From contig NZ_JAUOTO010000003.1 of the NCBI RefSeq assembly GCF_030546645.1, positions 402,956 to 466,955 of the forward strand: a DNA stretch of 64,000 nucleotides, given 5' to 3'. The notes under the pieces were generated by a model, which had not been told where the DNA came from, searched no databases, and saw nothing but the letters and a program-made list of their open reading frames with translations. Both the position numbers and the translations under genes were made by a program. This DNA is from Flavitalea plasmicola (lineage in GTDB: Bacteria; Bacteroidota; Bacteroidia; Chitinophagales; Chitinophagaceae). Positions 61,176 to 64,000 of the stretch are shown here, piece by piece. How positions within the stretch are numbered: the first letter of the stretch is position 1; each line of letters opens with the position of its first letter.

Positions 61176-64000
61176 ATGATTGCAGATACTTTTATAAAAA
61201 GGCCGGTAACGGCTATCGTAATATCACTGGTCATTTTGATCGTGGGCGTACTGGCAATATTGACGCTGCCGGTGAGCCAGTACCCGGATATCACACCGGC
61301 TACGGTCCAGGTGACCAGTAATTTCACTGGCGCGGACGCACAGACAGTAGAGCAGACCGTCACCACGCCCATCGAGACCCAGATCAACGGCGTGCCCGGC
61401 ATGACCTATATGCAGAGCAACAGCACCAACAACGGGCAATCGACCATCACCGTTACCCTGGATGTGGGCACCAATGTGGACATCGCCGCCCTGGACATTC
61501 AGAACAGGGTGGGCATCGCTACTCCGCCGCTGCCCGCGGTGGTTAAGAACCTGGGGATCATCACCCGCAAAAGGAACCCCAGTATCCTGATGCTGGTGGC
61601 TATTTACTCACCCAACGCCTCCCATGGAGTGCCTTTCCTGGACAATTATACCAATATATTCGTTCGTGATGCCCTCCTGCGGGTGAAAGGGGTAGGAGAC
61701 GTGTTCACACGCGCCGATGATTTCAGTATGCGCATATGGTTGAAGACGGACAAGATGGCCCAGCTGGGCCTTTCATCGCAGGACGTGACCGCCGCCATCC
61801 AGGAACAGAACCTGCAGATCGCCGCAGGTTCCGTAGGCGTACCGCCGCAGAAAGCCACCTCTTCTTTCGAGTATACCGTATTCACCAACAGCCGGCTGAG
61901 CTCTGAAAAGGATTTCGAGAACATCGTCATCCGCAGCAATACCCAGAACGGCTCGATCATCTACCTGAAGGACGTGGCCAGGATCCAGCTGGGAAAGTTC
62001 AGCTATGCCAGCAATTCCTTCGTCGACCGGAAAAGAGCCAGTTACCTGCTGGTGTACCAGGCGCCGGGCAGCAATGCCCTGGCTACGGCAGAAGGCGTAT
62101 ACAAGGCCATGGATGCCTTAAAAAAATATTTCCCCGTCGGAGTTGATTATGTAGTGCCTTTCGAAGCGGTGTCCGTCGTACGTGTATCCATCAGCGAAGT
62201 GGTGGATACCCTGCTGGAAGCCCTCGGGCTGGTGGTGCTGGTGGTATTCCTCTTCTTACAGAGCTGGCGGGCGACGCTGATCCCTGTCCTGGCCATACCG
62301 GTATCCATCATAGGCACCTTCATCCTCTTCATACCGCTGGGCTTTACCATCAATACGCTTACCATGTTTGGTTTCGTGCTGGCCATCGGGATCGTGGTGG
62401 ATGATGCCATCGTAGTGGTGGAAGCTGTACAGCATTATATGGACGAAGAGGGGCTTTCTGCGAAGGAGGCCACCACACGGGCGATGAAGGACATTTCCGG
62501 TCCCGTGGTGGCGATTGCGCTGATCCTGGCCGCAGTGTTCGTACCCGTAGGGTTCATTCCGGGCATAACAGGCCGTCTGTACCAGCAGTTTGCCATTACC
62601 ATCGCCATTTCCGTCCTGATATCCGCTTTTGTCGCCTTGTCGCTGACGCCAGCCCTTTGTACCTTGCTGCTAAGGCCTATGCATCTCGACAAGAACTCGC
62701 GAGGCCTGAACAAGTTCTTCTATCATTTCAATAGCTGGTTCCACCGGGTATCGATCCGTTATACCAAGAGTGTAAAGGGATGGATCAAGCGGGCGCCGCT
62801 GGCCATTATCCTGCTGATCTGCATCGTATTGGGAGCATTGTTCCTCTTCAAGCAGAAACCCAGCGCCTTCATCCCCACGGAGGACGAAGGCCGCGTATAT
62901 GTCACCTATGAGATCCCGGAAGCCGCCTCTACGACCCGAAGCCTTGCGGTCCTGGACAGTATGATGAAGGTCATCGACAGCATTCCCGGAGTCGCCCACT
63001 ACGCGGCCCTGGGCGGACTGAACGTAGTGACCTTTGCCACGAAATCCAACAGCGGCACTATCTTCTGCCAGCTGAAGCCCTGGGACGACCGGAAAGAGAA
63101 GAGTCAGCAGCTGGACGGCGTTATGGCAGAGATGCGTAAGCGCTTTGCCGTCTTCAAGGAGGCCAACGTGGTCGTTATTTCGCCCCCCGCCATTCCCGGT
63201 CTGGGACAAACGGGCGGCTTCACATTCGAGCTGGAGCAACGGCAAAGCAATGACGACCTTCCCACCTTTGAAAAGGTGGTCCGGAACTTTGTAGGCGAAA
63301 TGAACAAGCGGCCCGAGATCGCCCAGGCCTTTAGCTTCTTCACTGCCCATACACCCAGCTACCAGGTAACTGTTGACAGGGATAAATGTAAGAAGCTCGG
63401 CGTGTCCCTGGCAGATGTATATTCGACCCTGCAGATGTACCTGGGCAGCAGCTATATCAATGACTTTACCATCTATGGCCGTAACTTCCACGTGGTGGCG
63501 CAGGCCGACACCATCTACAGGGCTGATATCTCCGATATCGGGCAGTTCTATGTGCGTAACAACGCCCAGCAGATGATCCCGCTGAGCACGGTGGTGAGCT
63601 ACAAGCTGCAGGAAAGTGCCCCGCTGATCTCGCACTTCAACATCTTCCGGACGGCGGAGATCAACGGCGGCGCCAAGCCAGGCTTTAGCAGCGGCCAGGC
63701 CATCCAGGCCTTGCAGGAAGTGGCGGCTAAGACCCTGCCCGAAGGTTATGGTTATGAGTTTGCCGGCCTTAGCAAACAGGAGATCGAATCCGGGTCCAGC
63801 ACTATTTACATCTTCTCCCTGTCTGTCCTGTTCGTATTCCTCTTTTTGTCGGCCCTTTATGAGAGCTGGTCGGTGCCATTCTCCGTATTGCTGGCCGTGC
63901 CCATCGGGATATTCGGCGCTATCCTGACGCTGACCCTGGTGCCCAGGCTGACCAATAACGTGTACGCCCAGATCGGCCTGATCACCCTCATTGGTCTGGC
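61176..64000 (+). CDS. acrB-like: RND multidrug efflux permease (HAE1/AcrB type), 3' end beyond the window
   Basis: 941 codons from ATG 61176 (MIADTFIKRPVTAIVIS), open to the window edge; a full protein would have about 1040-1060. Helix 1, then the large porter loop (QTVEQTVTTPIETQINGVPGMTYMQSNSTNNGQ), and helix 4 with GIVVDDAIVVVEAVQ, where Asp 407-408 match the proton-relay pair of AcrB. The second half begins KSVKGWIKRAPLAIILL and its helices (LFVFLFLSALYESWSVPFSVLLAVPIGIFG) reach the edge. Drug/proton antiporter of the inner membrane with the preceding adaptor and TolC. Substrate range is unknown. Confidence 0.95.
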   Translation, partial: MIADTFIKRPVTAIVISLVILIVGVLAILTLPVSQYPDITPATVQVTSNFTGADAQTVEQTVTTPIETQINGVPGMTYMQSNSTNNGQSTITVTLDVGTNVDIAALDIQNRVGIATPPLPAVVKNLGIITRKRNPSILMLVAIYSPNASHGVPFLDNYTNIFVRDALLRVKGVGDVFTRADDFSMRIWLKTDKMAQLGLSSQDVTAAIQEQNLQIAAGSVGVPPQKATSSFEYTVFTNSRLSSEKDFENIVIRSNTQNGSIIYLKDVARIQLGKFSYASNSFVDRKRASYLLVYQAPGSNALATAEGVYKAMDALKKYFPVGVDYVVPFEAVSVVRVSISEVVDTLLEALGLVVLVVFLFLQSWRATLIPVLAIPVSIIGTFILFIPLGFTINTLTMFGFVLAIGIVVDDAIVVVEAVQHYMDEEGLSAKEATTRAMKDISGPVVAIALILAAVFVPVGFIPGITGRLYQQFAITIAISVLISAFVALSLTPALCTLLLRPMHLDKNSRGLNKFFYHFNSWFHRVSIRYTKSVKGWIKRAPLAIILLICIVLGALFLFKQKPSAFIPTEDEGRVYVTYEIPEAASTTRSLAVLDSMMKVIDSIPGVAHYAALGGLNVVTFATKSNSGTIFCQLKPWDDRKEKSQQLDGVMAEMRKRFAVFKEANVVVISPPAIPGLGQTGGFTFELEQRQSNDDLPTFEKVVRNFVGEMNKRPEIAQAFSFFTAHTPSYQVTVDRDKCKKLGVSLADVYSTLQMYLGSSYINDFTIYGRNFHVVAQADTIYRADISDIGQFYVRNNAQQMIPLSTVVSYKLQESAPLISHFNIFRTAEINGGAKPGFSSGQAIQALQEVAAKTLPEGYGYEFAGLSKQEIESGSSTIYIFSLSVLFVFLFLSALYESWSVPFSVLLAVPIGIFGAILTLTLVPRLTNNVYAQIGLITLIGL

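Overview
This window looks like chromosomal DNA of a Bacteroidota member, most likely family Chitinophagaceae. The evidence is a SusC/SusD pair with GH78 and GH29 glycosidases, DUF3857/transglutaminase paralogs, DUF4197, DUF4397, DUF4399 and DUF2911 proteins, an ECF sigma factor followed by a membrane-anchored beta-barrel protein, and promoters of the TTTG-N19-TAnnTTTG type. About 53 genes are densely packed. I saw no rRNA, tRNA, CRISPR array, transposase or phage gene.

Region 1 (1-9.7 kb) is housekeeping and envelope genes: a cut-off thioredoxin-like lipoprotein, DUF4197, an RlmK-type methyltransferase, an M28 peptidase, an isoprenylcysteine-methyltransferase-like membrane protein, a Uup-type ABC-F ATPase, YceI, a small outer-membrane barrel, an LpxR-type lipid A deacylase and a MarR regulator. 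An identical 12-bp palindrome lies upstream of both lpxR and marR.

Region 2 (9.7-23.8 kb) is a deoxysugar polysaccharide-utilisation locus. A DeoR regulator and a GH78 alpha-L-rhamnosidase run leftward. SusC, SusD, a GH29 alpha-L-fucosidase, a RidA-like protein, a KdgK-like PfkB sugar kinase and an M19 dipeptidase run rightward. A Pgl-type lactonase converges on the end. Glycans would be bound and imported by SusCD and trimmed by GH78/GH29, with the kinase and lactonase suggesting a sugar-acid route. TGCA-containing repeats between deoR and susC are probable operators.

Region 3 (23.8-40 kb) is mixed: cspA with a long leader, a possible orphan small RNA, nitroreductase, two lipoproteins, an AraC-like sensor domain without HTH, glycine dehydrogenase (gcvP), a duplicated hairpin repeat, sterol desaturase, YkgJ, an overlapping folK-deoxynucleoside kinase-MFS operon, SppA, an ABC-2 permease, an SRPBCC protein, DUF2911 and bioA.

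Region 4 (40-58.4 kb) has the ECF sigma factor with its trans-envelope partner, queG, three DUF3857/transglutaminase genes (two without the catalytic Cys and His), a beta-lactamase-fold protein lacking its catalytic residues, ClpB, a DsbA-fold protein with SxxC, a hydrolase, a YdeI-like protein, a Kup potassium transporter and an epimerase-like protein.

Region 5 (58.4-64 kb) is a TolC-adaptor-RND efflux operon. Its promoter overlaps two copies of a TetR-type operator; the RND gene runs off the window end.
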